Part shown: positions 43,543-53,238 of the stretch, in pieces | How positions within the stretch are numbered: position 1 is the stretch's first letter | Layout: every line of letters starts with the position of its first letter | Source: Microbacterium sp. MYb62 | Lineage (GTDB): Bacteria > Actinomycetota > Actinomycetes > Actinomycetales > Microbacteriaceae | Direction of reading: 5' to 3' | Length of the DNA: 64,000 nt | Assembly: GCF_002979475.1 (NCBI RefSeq) | Contig: NZ_PCOY01000015.1 | Span: forward strand, 1 to 64,000 | Made by a program: the position numbers and the translations under genes | Notes under the pieces: generated by a model | Database searches by the model: none | What the model was told of the DNA's origin: nothing | Seen by the model: only the letters and a program-made list of their open reading frames with translations

Positions 43543-44240
43543 TCCGAGGGCGTCTGCCCGGTCCAGCGGCGGAACGCGAGGGTGTAGCCGTTGGGGCTGA
43601 AGCCCATGGTGCGTGCAACCGTCGCGACGGTCTCGCCCGCGCAGAGCGGGGCGATGGAGAGCTCCAGGCGGAAGAGCGTCGTCCATTCGGAGTACGTGGT
43701 CCCGGTCTCGGCGAGGAAGGCCCGCCGGATCGTCGCCACCGAGGCGTGCAGCTTCCGCGACCATTCCTCCAGCGGCGGGACGACGGCCGGCGCGACACGC
43801 AGGTGCTCCAGCACGGGGCGGGTCAGCGGGCCGTGCGGGAGTCGGAGCGGATGACGCAGCGCCGGGGCGCGGTGCACGGCGGCCGCGATCTGCCGCCCCC
43901 GGGTGGCGTTGCGCTCGTCGTCGTGATCGCGCGCCCAGGCGAGGAGGAGGGCGCGCAGTTGCGCATCGATCGTGACGAGCCTGGCCTGCTGCGGGAGCGC
44001 GTCGTCTTCGAGATCGATGGCGAGAGGCACGAGATCGGGGGCGAAGACGCCGGAGTGCAGCACGCGTGGGGGAACCCAGATGCCGGTCGCCGCATCGAAC
44101 GGGCAATCCCGGTCGTCGATGCGCAGAACCCCGGATCCGGTGATCGCCGTCACCAGCTGGCCGCGAGCGTGCACGTGCGGCGGGTGTCCCCAGTGCTCCA
44201 CCTCGTCGAGGTCGGGCTCGACGACGGCTGAGCGCTCCAT
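43518..44240 (-). CDS. AraC family transcriptional regulator near the iron operon
   Basis: The 240-residue protein has an N-terminal cupin-like domain (about 15-90, HPPHVHARGQLVTAITGSG and WVPPRVLHSG) and a C-terminal AraC double helix-turn-helix (about 155-238, ATVARTMGFSPNGYTLAFRRWTGQTPSDYR). GAGGAG precedes the ATG. It diverges from a siderophore transporter and the gap holds an IdeR/DtxR box. It may therefore be iron-controlled and act in iron homeostasis, as RipA does in corynebacteria; that comparison is by position only. Confidence 0.88.
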   Translation of the reverse strand: MERSAVVEPDLDEVEHWGHPPHVHARGQLVTAITGSGVLRIDDRDCPFDAATGIWVPPRVLHSGVFAPDLVPLAIDLEDDALPQQARLVTIDAQLRALLLAWARDHDDERNATRGRQIAAAVHRAPALRHPLRLPHGPLTRPVLEHLRVAPAVVPPLEEWSRKLHASVATIRRAFLAETGTTYSEWTTLFRLELSIAPLCAGETVATVARTMGFSPNGYTLAFRRWTGQTPSDYRSRLTV

Positions 44241-44275
44241 GGGACTCCTCGATCGCTGAGTGGGATGACGAGTAT

Positions 44276-44294
44276 TTAGGTTAGCCTACGCTCA
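44276..44294. promoter_or_regulatory. IdeR/DtxR iron box and leaderless promoter
   Basis: TTAGGTTAGCCTACGCTCA matches the left half of the DtxR/IdeR consensus TTAGGTTAGGCTAACCTAA well and the right half partly. TACGCT (44287-44292), inside the box, ends 6 nt before the GTG at 44299 and can serve as the -10 of a leaderless message. Iron-loaded IdeR would thus sit on the promoter. Confidence 0.75.
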
Positions 44295-44298
44295 ACTC

Positions 44299-45375
44299 GT
44301 GCCCGTTGTCCCTGCCCAGAAACCGTCGGACCCGACGGCCCTCGACGACCGTCTGAACGTGCAGGTCAGCACCCGGGGGCGGCGGCGGATCCTCGGTCTG
44401 ATCGGCCTGCTCGCCCTCACCGTCATCGGCGTGCTGCTCAGCCTCGCGCTGGGGGCGCGCGACATCGCTCCCGGCGTGGTCGTCGAGTCCCTCCTGGGCC
44501 TGCGCCCCGCCGACGACTACGAGACGCTCGTGGTCGTCACGGAGCGGATGCCGCGTGCGCTGCTCGCGCTTCTCGTCGGCGCGAGTCTGGGGTGCTCCGG
44601 GGTGATCATGCAGGCCCTCACCCGCAATCCCCTCGCCGACCCCGGCGTGCTCGGGATCGAGCTGGGGGCGGCGTTCGCCGTGCTGCTCGGCATCCTGTTC
44701 TTCGGGGTGCGCGGAGCGTCGTCGTACTTCTGGTGGGCTCTCGCCGGCGCCGCGGTCACGGCCGTCATCGTGCTCGCGATCGCCCGACTGGCCCGACTCG
44801 CCGCCAGCGCGACCATCAGCCTCATCATCGCGGGGGCGGCGCTCTCGGCGATCCTCGGCTCGCTGATCACGCTGCTGATCGTGCGCGACACGGCCGTGTA
44901 CGCGCACTACAACTACTGGTCGATCGGGCAGCTCAACGGGCGCGCCGGAGTGATCGACGAGATCTGGCCGTTCGCGCTCGTGGGGCTGCTCCTCGCGGTG
45001 CCGCTCGGGCGCCCGCTGAACGCGCTGGCGCTGGGCGAGGAGGTCGCCGAGGGCCTCGGCCTCGCCGTCGGCAGGTGGCAGCTCTCCGGTGCGGCGGTCG
45101 CGGTGGTGCTGTGCGCGGCGGCGACGGCGGCGGTCGGACCCGTCGCGTTCGTCGGCCTGCTCGGCGCGCACACGGCCCGACTGCTCGTCGGCGGCGACCA
45201 TCGCTGGCTGCTGCCCTACGGCGCGCTGTGCGGCGCGGTGCTCCTGCTCCTCGCCGACGTCGCCTGCCGGCTGCTCCCCGGCAACGGCGAGCTGCAGGTC
45301 GCCATCGCCACGGCGGTGATCGGCGCTCCCGTGTTCGTCGTGCTCGCGCGGGGGCGAAGGGTGGTGCCGGCGTGA
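44299..45375 (+). CDS. FecCD family iron-siderophore ABC permease
   Basis: The 358-residue protein shows the FecCD/BtuC pattern: TERMPRALLALLVGASLGCSGVIMQALTRNPLADPGVLGIELGAA, about nine or ten hydrophobic helices, and VGPVAFVGLLGAHTAR near the C-terminus. The GTG at 44299 has no ribosome binding site and lies 6 nt after a -10-like hexamer inside the IdeR box. It is the first gene of a five-gene iron uptake operon and forms the channel with the next permease. Confidence 0.94.
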   Translation: MPVVPAQKPSDPTALDDRLNVQVSTRGRRRILGLIGLLALTVIGVLLSLALGARDIAPGVVVESLLGLRPADDYETLVVVTERMPRALLALLVGASLGCSGVIMQALTRNPLADPGVLGIELGAAFAVLLGILFFGVRGASSYFWWALAGAAVTAVIVLAIARLARLAASATISLIIAGAALSAILGSLITLLIVRDTAVYAHYNYWSIGQLNGRAGVIDEIWPFALVGLLLAVPLGRPLNALALGEEVAEGLGLAVGRWQLSGAAVAVVLCAAATAAVGPVAFVGLLGAHTARLLVGGDHRWLLPYGALCGAVLLLLADVACRLLPGNGELQVAIATAVIGAPVFVVLARGRRVVPA

Positions 45376-46397
45376 CGGATGTGCTGCTGCCCGAGCTCGT
45401 CCGGGGACGCCGGAGGGAGCGGAACCGGTCCCTCGCGGTGTGCGCGGCCCTGTGCGCGGCGATCGTGCTGCTCGCGGCGGCCGAGATCCTCATCGCCGGG
45501 TCCGCGGACATCGCCCTGGCCGACATGATCCCGGCCGCGTTCGGCGCCGGCGAGGGACTGGCCGCGTACGTGGTGTTCGAGACGCGGGTTCCGCGAGCGC
45601 TCGTGGCGCTCCTGTCCGGTGCGCTGTTCGGGCTCGCAGGTCACCTGTACCAGCGCCTGGTCGGCAACGTTCTGGCGACCCCCGACATCCTCGGCATCTC
45701 CGCCGGGGCGTCGGCCGCGGCGACCGCCGTGCTCACCCTGGGCGTCGCAGGGATCGGAGTGCAGGTGAGCGCGGTGGCCGGTGCGCTCGGAGTCGCCGCC
45801 CTCGTCTTCCTGCTCAGCTGGCACCGCGGCGTCAGTCCCTACCGCCTCGTGCTCGTCGGCATCGGCATCGGCGCCTGCGCGAGCGCCATCACCACCTACC
45901 TCGTCACTCGCGCGGACGAGATGAGCGTCGAGCGGGCACTGCGTTGGATGATCGGCTCTCTCGGAGGGGCGGACTGGGGCGGTGTGCGGGTGCTGCTGGT
46001 GACCCTCGTGGTCGGGTCGGTGCTGCTGGCGGTGGGCTCGCGCGGGCTGCGCACGTTCGCGCTGGGCGACGACCTCGCCGCCGCGCTCGGCACCCGCGTC
46101 TCCCGTCTGCGCTTCGGAGCGCTGCTGCTCGGCGCAGGGCTCGCCGCCGTCGCGACGAGCATCACGGGGCCGATCGGCTTCGTCGCCCTCGTCTCCGGTC
46201 CGCTCGCGGCGCGGCTGGTGCGGCGGACGGATGCCGCGGTCGCGGCCGCGCTCGTGGGAGCCGTGATCGTGGTCGGTGCCGACCTGATCGCGCAGACCGC
46301 GCCCTTCATCTCCCCGGTGCCCACCGGGAGCATCACCGCGGTGATCGGCGCTCCCGCGCTGATCTACCTGCTCGTCCGCGGTCGGAGGACATCATGA
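45372..46397 (+). CDS. FecCD family iron-siderophore ABC permease (partner)
   Basis: This 341-residue FecCD permease has FETRVPRALVALLSGALFGLAGHLYQRLVGNVLATPDILGISAGA and ITGPIGFVALVSGPLAARL. It is coupled to the first permease (GTGA). The usual xxMQxxxRNPLAxP reads LYQRLVGNVLATP, a common variant in the partner subunit. Confidence 0.94.
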   Translation: MTDVLLPELVRGRRRERNRSLAVCAALCAAIVLLAAAEILIAGSADIALADMIPAAFGAGEGLAAYVVFETRVPRALVALLSGALFGLAGHLYQRLVGNVLATPDILGISAGASAAATAVLTLGVAGIGVQVSAVAGALGVAALVFLLSWHRGVSPYRLVLVGIGIGACASAITTYLVTRADEMSVERALRWMIGSLGGADWGGVRVLLVTLVVGSVLLAVGSRGLRTFALGDDLAAALGTRVSRLRFGALLLGAGLAAVATSITGPIGFVALVSGPLAARLVRRTDAAVAAALVGAVIVVGADLIAQTAPFISPVPTGSITAVIGAPALIYLLVRGRRTS

Positions 46398-47284
46398 CCG
46401 AGATCCCGTTCCCGCCGGACCCCGAGGCGGATGCGCAGCGGCCCGATGTGCTGCACGCAGAGGGCATCCGCGTCGGCTACGACACGCACGCCGTGATCGA
46501 CGGCCTCGACGTCGGCTTCCCCGCCGGGTCGATCACCGCGCTCGTGGGGCCCAACGCCAGCGGCAAGTCGACGCTCCTGAAGGCGCTCGCACGGCTCCTG
46601 CCGCTGCAGGAGGGCCAGGTGCTCCTCGACGGCACGGCGCTGCACACCATGTCGAGCAGAGCGATCGCGCAGCGCCTCGGAATGCTGCCACAGAGCCCGC
46701 TCGCCCCGGAGGGCATAACCGTCGCCGACCTGGTGACGCGGGGACGCCATCCGCACGGGCGCCTGTTCCGCCGCACGCTCGACCACGACATGCGCGTCGT
46801 GGCGAGCGCTCTCGTCGCCACCGGGACCGCGGAACTCGCCGACCGTCCCGTCGACGCGCTCTCCGGCGGACAGCGTCAGCGGGTGTGGATCGCGATGGCG
46901 CTCGCCCAGGAGACGTCGCTGCTGCTGCTGGACGAGCCGACCACCTACCTCGACATCGCGCACCAGATCGAGGTGCTCGATCTGCTGGCCGACCTGCGAG
47001 CCTCCTCGGCGAAGACCATCGTCATGGTGCTGCACGACCTCGAGCAGGCCGCAGCCTACGCGGACCGTCTGCTCGTGCTGAGCGAGGGGCGGCTCGTGGC
47101 ACAGGGCCCGCCCGGCGACGTGCTGACCGAGCGGCTCGTGCTCGACGTGTTCGGTCTGCGCTCGCGCATCATCCCCGATCCGGACACCGGAGCGCCGCTG
47201 ATCCTTCCCCGTGGACGGCATTCCTCGCCGTCGATCTCGTCGCACACATCGACGTCGAACCCGACACCCCAGGAGAACCCATGA
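46394..47284 (+). CDS. Iron-siderophore ABC transporter ATP-binding protein
   Basis: This is a 296-residue ATPase with Walker A GPNASGKST, Q-loop MLPQSP, signature LSGGQRQRVWIAMAL, Walker B LLLLDEPT and the switch HD in VLHDLEQA. The order and spacing fit the FecE/FepC group. The C-terminal tail (about 265-296) is Ser/Thr/Pro-rich and unlike the family core; it may result from read-on into a weakly constrained end before the next gene. It overlaps the neighbours on both sides (ATGA). Confidence 0.95.
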   Translation: MTEIPFPPDPEADAQRPDVLHAEGIRVGYDTHAVIDGLDVGFPAGSITALVGPNASGKSTLLKALARLLPLQEGQVLLDGTALHTMSSRAIAQRLGMLPQSPLAPEGITVADLVTRGRHPHGRLFRRTLDHDMRVVASALVATGTAELADRPVDALSGGQRQRVWIAMALAQETSLLLLDEPTTYLDIAHQIEVLDLLADLRASSAKTIVMVLHDLEQAAAYADRLLVLSEGRLVAQGPPGDVLTERLVLDVFGLRSRIIPDPDTGAPLILPRGRHSSPSISSHTSTSNPTPQENP

Positions 47285-48267
47285 GAAACCTGATCCGCGT
47301 CACCGCCGCCTCGGCAGCCGTGCTCGTCTCGACCGCTGCCCTGGCCGGCTGCACGACATCCGCCGAGACCGTGGTGTCCGGCGAGTGCGGGGTCTTCCCC
47401 TACACGCTGTCGCACGCCTTCGGGAGCAGCACGTTCGAGGACGCCCCGGAGCGCATCGCCGTCGTCACGGACGTCGACCTCGACATCGCGCTCGCCCTCG
47501 GCATCGAACCGGTCATCTATCCCGGCTACGAACTCGGCGCCTGGCAGGAGGAGGCGTTCGCGGAGCGCGATCTCGAACTCGACAGCTACGATCCCGCCGA
47601 CGGCATCGACTTCGAGGCGATCGCCGCGTCGAAGCCCGACGCGATCCTCGCCACGAGCGGGTGGAGCCTCGACGAGGACTATGCCAAGCTCTCGGCCATC
47701 GCCCCCGTGATCGCGTACACGAGCGAGGACGGACTGGACGCGATGTCGTGGGCGGATCGCACCGAGCTCGCCGGGTGCGCACTCGGGATGTCCGATGAGG
47801 CCACCGCCGCCATCGACGGCGTCGGCGACGCGTTCGCCGCGGCCGCGGCCGCCCACCCGGAGTTCGCCGGGAAGAGCATCACCTATGCGGTCATCCACCC
47901 CGACCAGATCACCTACTCGTCGTATGTAGGCAGCGACGTCAGCTTCTTCACCGACCTCGGTTTCACGCTGCCCGAGACCGCCGCCGAGTTCACCGGAGAC
48001 AACGCCGGGCTCAGCAAGGAGAACATCGACAAGCTCGAAGCCGACGTGCTCGTGATCGGATACCCGTTCGGCGACGAGGGGCTGCTCACCCGCGGCGAGC
48101 TGGAGTCCGACCCGCTGTTCCAGAGCCTCGATGTCGTCCGACGCGGCGCCTACGGCGTCATCGGAGACGACGTCGCCTCGCCCATCGCCTACCCGTCGCC
48201 GCTCGGACTGCCGTGGGCGCTCGACGGCGTCGTGCCCGTGCTCGCCGCCGCCGCGGCCGCGAAGTAG
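47281..48267 (+). CDS. Iron-siderophore ABC transporter substrate-binding lipoprotein
   Basis: The 328-residue protein starts with a lipoprotein signal peptide ending in ALAGC. It has the PBP-fold segments of FhuD/FepB-like proteins: APERIAVVTDVDLDIALALGI, DFEAIAASKPDAILA and LDVVRRGAYGVI. It is coupled to the ATPase gene by ATGA. It should capture the ferric siderophore outside the membrane. The binding protein comes after the transporter genes, which is less usual than being first. Confidence 0.92.
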   Translation: MRNLIRVTAASAAVLVSTAALAGCTTSAETVVSGECGVFPYTLSHAFGSSTFEDAPERIAVVTDVDLDIALALGIEPVIYPGYELGAWQEEAFAERDLELDSYDPADGIDFEAIAASKPDAILATSGWSLDEDYAKLSAIAPVIAYTSEDGLDAMSWADRTELAGCALGMSDEATAAIDGVGDAFAAAAAAHPEFAGKSITYAVIHPDQITYSSYVGSDVSFFTDLGFTLPETAAEFTGDNAGLSKENIDKLEADVLVIGYPFGDEGLLTRGELESDPLFQSLDVVRRGAYGVIGDDVASPIAYPSPLGLPWALDGVVPVLAAAAAAK

Positions 48268-48281
48268 GGGGTGGAGAGCTC

Positions 48282-50117
48282 ATGGCACGCAGCATCCGTC
48301 CCTCGGTGATCGAGCCGATCACCCTCCGGGAGCTCTCGGTCATCGACGCGTTCGACATCTCGGCGAGCATGCGCCGCATCGTGCTCGGCGGTCCGCAGCT
48401 GGCGGGATTCCGCTCCGGCGAGCATGAGCTCCCCGCGCTGGTCACGAGCGGATTCGACGACGAGATCAAGGTGTTCTTCCCCGATCCGCTCAGCGGCGAG
48501 CTGCATCTGCCGATCCAGCGGGACCGGGTGATCGAGTGGCCGCGCGATCCGCGTCCCGTGTCGCGCACCTACACCGTGCGATCCTTCGACGCGGAGCGGG
48601 GGCGTCTCGAACTCGACTTCGTGCTGCACGGGACCGGCGTCGCTTCCACCTGGGCTCGGGGATGCGATGTCGGCGACCGCGTGCACATCGCCGGTCCGAA
48701 GATGTCGCTGCTGCATCCGCTGGGCGCAGACTGGCTGCTGATCGCGGGCGATGACACGGCGATCCCGGCGATCGCGCGCTGGGTGGAGGAGCTGCCGGAG
48801 GGGATGGCGGCGGAGGTGTTCATCGAGGTCGGCGGACCCGGCGACGAGCAGGCCATCGAGGCGGGCGCTGGCGTATCGATCACCTGGGTGCATCGCGGCC
48901 CGGTTCCCGCCGGCACCACCACGCACCTGGCGGATGCCGTGCGCGCCGTGTCATGGCGCGAGGGACAGCCCTTCGCCTGGGTGGCGGGGGAGACCCTGTC
49001 GATCAAGCCGATCCGCCGCTGGCTCCGGGAGGAACGCGGCCTGTCGCCCGAGCGGGTGGAGGTCACCGGCTACTGGCGTCGCACCGAGGTCGAGGAGCTG
49101 GAGGGGACCGGGGGTCTTCCCGATCCGGACAGTGAGGTCGATCTGATCGACCGCATGCACGAGCTCGTCGATCCGGTGCCCGCTCGCGCCATCCGCGTGG
49201 CGACGACGCTGGGGCTCGTCCCCCTGATCCGTCAGGGACGGAACACCGCTGCGGGTCTCGCCGAGGCGACCGGGACGGATGCCGCGGCGCTGTACAAGCT
49301 GCTGCGGTACCTCACGACGATCGAGGTGCTGGAGGAACAGGACGGGGTCTTCGCCGTGACGCCTTTCGGGGCGGTGCTCGACGACGAGGAGGTGAGCGAG
49401 GAGCTCGATCTCCGGCATCCGATCGGTGGACTCGTGCGGGTCTTCGATGCGCTGCTGCAGGCGGTCGAGACGGGGGCTCCAGTCGCCCGGACGACCATCG
49501 GTGGGAGCGTCGATCAGCTCGCGGACGATTCCGCCGAGGTCGCGACGGCGCTGGAGGAGGCCGCGGCCACCGAGCTCGAGTGGCTGCGGCCGGCATTCGC
49601 CAGAGAGTACTCCTTCCGCCCGGGTGAACGGGTGACGGCGGTCGGACCCGGTGCGGCGACGCTCCTCGCCGACGCACTCGGCGCCGAGGCGGCGCCCGAG
49701 GTCACCCTGATCGTGCGGCCCTCCAGGGCGGACGCGGCGCGGACGACCCTCCCCGATGACGCCCGCGCGCACGTGCGCGCGCACCTCGACACGGATGCGG
49801 AGGAATGGCCGGAGGGCGAGACCGTGGTGCTCGGAGGCGCGCTCGCGGTGCTGTCCGACGCCGATGCCGTCGAGGCGCTGACGCGCGCGCACGCCGCCGC
49901 ACTCCCCGGTGGGCGGATGCTGGTGGTCGAGCATCTCCTCGTGCCGGACGAGATCGATGACCATGACGCGGCGGAGGACCTGCAGCTGTTCTGCACCTAC
50001 GGCTCCGGCTTCCGCACCCGCGAGGAGGTGCTCGCACTGATCGACCTGGCCGGCCTCACGGTCGCGGAGGAGCGGACGATCGGATGGGGCGAGCCGGTGT
50101 TCGAGGTGCGGGTCTGA
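48282..50117 (+). CDS. Siderophore-interacting protein fused to a methyltransferase-like domain
   Basis: The 611-residue protein has two parts. Residues about 1-285 are a siderophore-interacting ferric reductase: the FAD-binding RTYT (95-98), LLIAGDDTAIPAIARW, FAWVAGE and YWRR. Residues about 290-611 resemble an acetylserotonin/caffeate-type O-methyltransferase: a winged-helix dimerisation part (ATTLGLVPLIRQ to VFAVTPFG) and a catalytic part ending MLVVEHLLVPDEIDDHDAAEDLQLFCTYGS. The SAM-binding glycine loop reads AVGPGAATLLADAL with no acidic partner visible, so methyltransferase activity is doubtful. Reductive release of iron from the imported siderophore is the clear role; the second half might bind or modify the siderophore. 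GGAGAG precedes the ATG. Confidence 0.87.
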   Translation: MARSIRPSVIEPITLRELSVIDAFDISASMRRIVLGGPQLAGFRSGEHELPALVTSGFDDEIKVFFPDPLSGELHLPIQRDRVIEWPRDPRPVSRTYTVRSFDAERGRLELDFVLHGTGVASTWARGCDVGDRVHIAGPKMSLLHPLGADWLLIAGDDTAIPAIARWVEELPEGMAAEVFIEVGGPGDEQAIEAGAGVSITWVHRGPVPAGTTTHLADAVRAVSWREGQPFAWVAGETLSIKPIRRWLREERGLSPERVEVTGYWRRTEVEELEGTGGLPDPDSEVDLIDRMHELVDPVPARAIRVATTLGLVPLIRQGRNTAAGLAEATGTDAAALYKLLRYLTTIEVLEEQDGVFAVTPFGAVLDDEEVSEELDLRHPIGGLVRVFDALLQAVETGAPVARTTIGGSVDQLADDSAEVATALEEAAATELEWLRPAFAREYSFRPGERVTAVGPGAATLLADALGAEAAPEVTLIVRPSRADAARTTLPDDARAHVRAHLDTDAEEWPEGETVVLGGALAVLSDADAVEALTRAHAAALPGGRMLVVEHLLVPDEIDDHDAAEDLQLFCTYGSGFRTREEVLALIDLAGLTVAEERTIGWGEPVFEVRV

Positions 50118-50141
50118 CCGCCTCCGGATCCGGATGCGACA

Positions 50142-50187
50142 GTCCAGAGACGCGCCACCGCTCCGCAGCGGCGGCGCGTCTCTGGAC
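50142..50187. terminator. Bidirectional terminator between iron operon and pgm
   Basis: A perfect 15-bp stem (GTCCAGAGACGCGCC with its complement) encloses a loop that contains a smaller stem. It lies between the convergent stops of the siderophore-interacting protein gene and pgm. Confidence 0.85.
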
Positions 50188-50192
50188 GGGCG

Positions 50193-51836
50193 TCAGCCGC
50201 CGAGCGCGGCGGACACCACGGCTCGCGCCTCGGCCTGCACCTCGGCGAGATGCTCCGGCCCGCGCAGGCTCTCGGCGTAGAGCTTGTAGACGTCTTCCGT
50301 GCCCGACGGGCGAGCGGCGAACCAGGCGTGCTCGGTCTGCACCTTGAGGCCGCCGATCGCCGCGCCGTTGCCGGGGGCGTGCGACAGCTTCGCGGTGATG
50401 TCCTCGCCCGCGAGAGTGGTCGCCGTCACGGCCTCCGGAGCGAGCTTGCCGAGGGTCGCCTTCTGCTCGGGTGTCGCGGGGGCGTCCACACGCTGATACG
50501 TCGACGCCCCGAAGGCGGCCTCGAGTTCGCGGTAGCGCTCCGACGGGGTCTTGCCGGTGACGGCGATGATCTCGGCGGCCAGCAGGCACAGCAGGATGCC
50601 GTCCTTGTCCGTCGACCAGACTGAGCCGTCCTTGCGGAGGAAAGAAGCACCGGCCGACTCCTCGCCGCCGAAAGCGACCGAGCCGTCGAGGAGCCCCGGC
50701 ACGAACCACTTGAATCCGACCGGCACCTCCAGCAGGTGCCGCCCGAGCGACTCGGCGACGCGGTCGATGATCATCGACGACACCAGCGTCTTGCCGATCG
50801 CGGCGTCGCGCGGCCAGCCCTCACGGTGCGAGAACAGGTAGTCGATCGCGACGGCGAGGTAGTGGTTCGGGTTCATCAGTCCGGCATCCGGGGTCACGAT
50901 GCCGTGCCGGTCGGCGTCGGCGTCGTTGCCCGTGAGGACGTCGTAGGAGCCCTTCTTCGCGACCAGCGACGCCATCGCGGAGGGCGAGGACGGATCCATC
51001 CGGATCTTCTCGTCCCAGTCCAGCGTCATGAAGCGCCACGTCGGGTCGACCTCGGGATTCACGACCGTGAGGTCGAGGTCGTGCATCTCGGCGATCAGCG
51101 CCCAGTACTCGACCGAAGCCCCGCCCAGCGGGTCGGCGCCGATGCTGACCCCGGCGTTGCGGATCGCATCGATGTCGATGATCGACGGCAGATCGCGCAC
51201 ATAGGCGTCGCGGAAGTCGTAGCCGGTGAGGGAATCCCAGTCGATGTCGGAGAAGCGCTCGAGTTTCACGCCCTCGAGCCCCGCCGCGATCAGCGCATTC
51301 GCGCGGTCGGCGATCCAGCCCGTGGCATCCGTGTCCGCGGGGCCTCCGTGCGGCGGGTTGTACTTGAAGCCGCCGTCGCGCGGGGGGTTGTGCGAGGGGG
51401 TCACGACGATGCCGTCTGCACGACCGGGGTCGTCGACCGATCGTCCGCGGTTGTAGGTCAGGATCGCGTGGCTGAGCGCCGGAGTCGGCACCCACGAGTC
51501 GCGGGAGTCGACGCGCACGTCGATGCCGTTCGCGAGAAGCACCTCGATCGCACTGCGCTCGGCGGGCAGCGACAGCGCGTGCGTGTCACGGCCGAGGAAC
51601 AGCGGACCGGTGATGCCCTGCGCGTCTCGATAGTCCACGATCGCCTGGGTCGTGGCGAGGATGTGGTTCTCGTTGAAGCTGTTCGTCAGGGAGGACCCGC
51701 GATGGCCGCTGGTGCCGAACACGACCCGCTCGGAGGCGTTCTCCGGGTTCGGCTTTCGGTCGTAGTACGCGGCGATCAGCTCGTCGACGTCGATCAGGTC
51801 ACTTTCCTCCGCGGGGAGGCCGGCACGGCTGGTCAT
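50193..51836 (-). CDS. pgm: Phosphoglucomutase (alpha-D-glucose phosphate-specific)
   Basis: Pgm interconverts glucose 1-phosphate and glucose 6-phosphate. The 547-residue protein has GTSGHRGS (41-48), the phosphoserine loop TPSHNP (146-151), the metal site [10 protein letters not shown], the sugar loop GGEESAGAS and the phosphate-binding [15 protein letters not shown]. Its length is normal. The ATG at 51836 has only GAGGGG directly next to it. CAGACT ends 6 nt upstream, so the message may be leaderless. It diverges from pheA. Confidence 0.96.
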   Translation of the reverse strand: MTSRAGLPAEESDLIDVDELIAAYYDRKPNPENASERVVFGTSGHRGSSLTNSFNENHILATTQAIVDYRDAQGITGPLFLGRDTHALSLPAERSAIEVLLANGIDVRVDSRDSWVPTPALSHAILTYNRGRSVDDPGRADGIVVTPSHNPPRDGGFKYNPPHGGPADTDATGWIADRANALIAAGLEGVKLERFSDIDWDSLTGYDFRDAYVRDLPSIIDIDAIRNAGVSIGADPLGGASVEYWALIAEMHDLDLTVVNPEVDPTWRFMTLDWDEKIRMDPSSPSAMASLVAKKGSYDVLTGNDADADRHGIVTPDAGLMNPNHYLAVAIDYLFSHREGWPRDAAIGKTLVSSMIIDRVAESLGRHLLEVPVGFKWFVPGLLDGSVAFGGEESAGASFLRKDGSVWSTDKDGILLCLLAAEIIAVTGKTPSERYRELEAAFGASTYQRVDAPATPEQKATLGKLAPEAVTATTLAGEDITAKLSHAPGNGAAIGGLKVQTEHAWFAARPSGTEDVYKLYAESLRGPEHLAEVQAEARAVVSAALGG

Positions 51837-51910
51837 CCCCTCAGTCTGCCCCCTGATCGGCACGATCGCATCCGAGAAGTCATGCGAAGATCGGCCGTCC
51901 CGCCGAGGAC

Positions 51911-51923
51911 TAAGGTGAAACCC
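51911..51923 (+). promoter_or_regulatory. Candidate -10 of leaderless pheA
   Basis: TAAGGT (51911-51916) ends 7 nt before the GTG at 51924, and no ribosome binding site is present. The -35 region is poor. Confidence 0.4.
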
Positions 51924-52865
51924 GTGACTGAACGCCGTACCTACAGCTATCTCGGCCCTGCCGGAACCTTCACGGAGGCGGCGCTCGATCAGGTGGCGGA
52001 GGCCCGTGGCCAGACCTGGCGCTCCGTGCACAATGTCGGCGAGGCTCTGGCCGACGTGCTCGAGGGGCGCAGCGACGCCGCCATGATCGCGATCGAGAAC
52101 TCGATCGAAGGCGGCGTCTCCACCACGCAGGACGCGCTCGCGACGCTCCCCGGTCTGCGCATCGTGGGCGAGTACCTGGTGCGGGTGAACTTCGTGCTCG
52201 TCGCCCCGCGGGGTACCACGCTCGACGACGTCGAGGTGATCGCCGCACACCCCGTCGCCTACGCGCAATGCCACGGCTGGCTCGGCGCGCACCTGCCGTC
52301 GCACTCGCACGTGCCCGCGTCAAGCAACGTCGCCTCCGCGATCGGCGTGCTCGACGGCACCCTGCCCGCCCAGGCGGCCATCGCGGCACCCGGCATCGTG
52401 AACCACTACGACGTCGACGTGCTCGCGGAGGGCATCGGCGACAACGCACAGGCGGTGACCCGCTTCGTGCTGGTCACCCGTACCACGCGTTCGCCCGAAC
52501 CGACCGGCGCGGACAAGACGTCACTGATCGTCGAACTGCCGCACGACCATCCCGGTTCGCTCCTCGAGATGCTCGAGCAGTTCTCGACCCGCGGCATCAA
52601 CCTGTCGCTCATCGAATCGCGTCCGATCGGCGACGAGCTCGGCCGCTACCGGTTCGTGATCGACGCCGACGGCCACATCGAGCACGAGCGCATGGCCGAC
52701 GCGCTGCTCGGCATCCGCCGGTTCAGCCCCCGTGTGGTCTTCCTCGGCTCTTACCCGCGCGCCGATCACCAGATCGTGCAGTATCCCGACCGCTACTCCG
52801 ACGACGTGTTCGTCGAGGCGCGCGACTGGCTGCGCGGCATCCTCTCCGGCGAGCCCGAAGACTGA
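51924..52865 (+). CDS. pheA: Prephenate dehydratase
   Basis: PheA converts prephenate to phenylpyruvate in phenylalanine synthesis. The 313-residue monofunctional protein has [13 protein letters not shown] at the N-terminus, [18 protein letters not shown], the catalytic Thr-Arg-Phe (179-181), and a C-terminal ACT domain with the phenylalanine-binding [14 protein letters not shown]. The GTG at 51924 is used; another GTG lies three codons upstream. Feedback inhibition by phenylalanine through the ACT domain is expected for the family. Confidence 0.95.
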   Translation: MTERRTYSYLGPAGTFTEAALDQVAEARGQTWRSVHNVGEALADVLEGRSDAAMIAIENSIEGGVSTTQDALATLPGLRIVGEYLVRVNFVLVAPRGTTLDDVEVIAAHPVAYAQCHGWLGAHLPSHSHVPASSNVASAIGVLDGTLPAQAAIAAPGIVNHYDVDVLAEGIGDNAQAVTRFVLVTRTTRSPEPTGADKTSLIVELPHDHPGSLLEMLEQFSTRGINLSLIESRPIGDELGRYRFVIDADGHIEHERMADALLGIRRFSPRVVFLGSYPRADHQIVQYPDRYSDDVFVEARDWLRGILSGEPED

Positions 52866-52910
52866 CGCCACCCGCCCCGTCGCCCAGCGCGACCGGGCGG
52901 ATGCCGTGGT

Positions 52911-53120
52911 TCAGTGCTCCTGGAAGCGCGGCCAGTCGCTGCCCGGAGCCATGTGGGAATGCAGGGCGCCCTTCGCCGAGGCGAGGCTCGGGTAGGTTCC
53001 CGTCACCGCATCCGATCCGACCATCGTGACCGTGTAACCGTCCTCGTCGTGGCGGATGCTGCCGACGACGCCGTTGCGTCCGTAGGCGACCCAGAGGGCG
53101 AGAGTCTTGGTCGTACTCAT
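52911..53120 (-). CDS. Small conserved protein of unknown function
   Basis: This is a 69-residue soluble protein with a compact, mostly beta-like pattern (GVVGSIRHDEDGYTVTMVGSD) and a conserved-looking C-terminal helix and tail (ASAKGALHSHMAPGSDWPRFQEH). AAGGAG precedes the ATG at good spacing, and the codon use is like that of the neighbours, so it is a real gene. I do not recognise a function. It ends 45 bp from the convergent pheA stop. Confidence 0.75.
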   Translation of the reverse strand: MSTTKTLALWVAYGRNGVVGSIRHDEDGYTVTMVGSDAVTGTYPSLASAKGALHSHMAPGSDWPRFQEH

Positions 53121-53238
53121 CGTCGAACTCCTTCTGCTGCTGCCGACAGTGCGTTCGCCGAAGGGGCCGCGCCCCTGTCGACGGCACTCTTCGTGACGCT
53201 ACGCCTGTGCCGCGGGGAAAGCCAGGGGTTGACAGAGG

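Noticed and set aside
44299..48267. Heme or cobalamin transporter
   Set aside because: The IdeR box and the siderophore-interacting protein at the operon end favour a ferric siderophore.
53121..53238. Riboswitch or small RNA between the small protein and the luciferase-like gene
   Set aside because: Only a 5-bp hairpin (AGGGG/CCCCT) is visible, too little to call.
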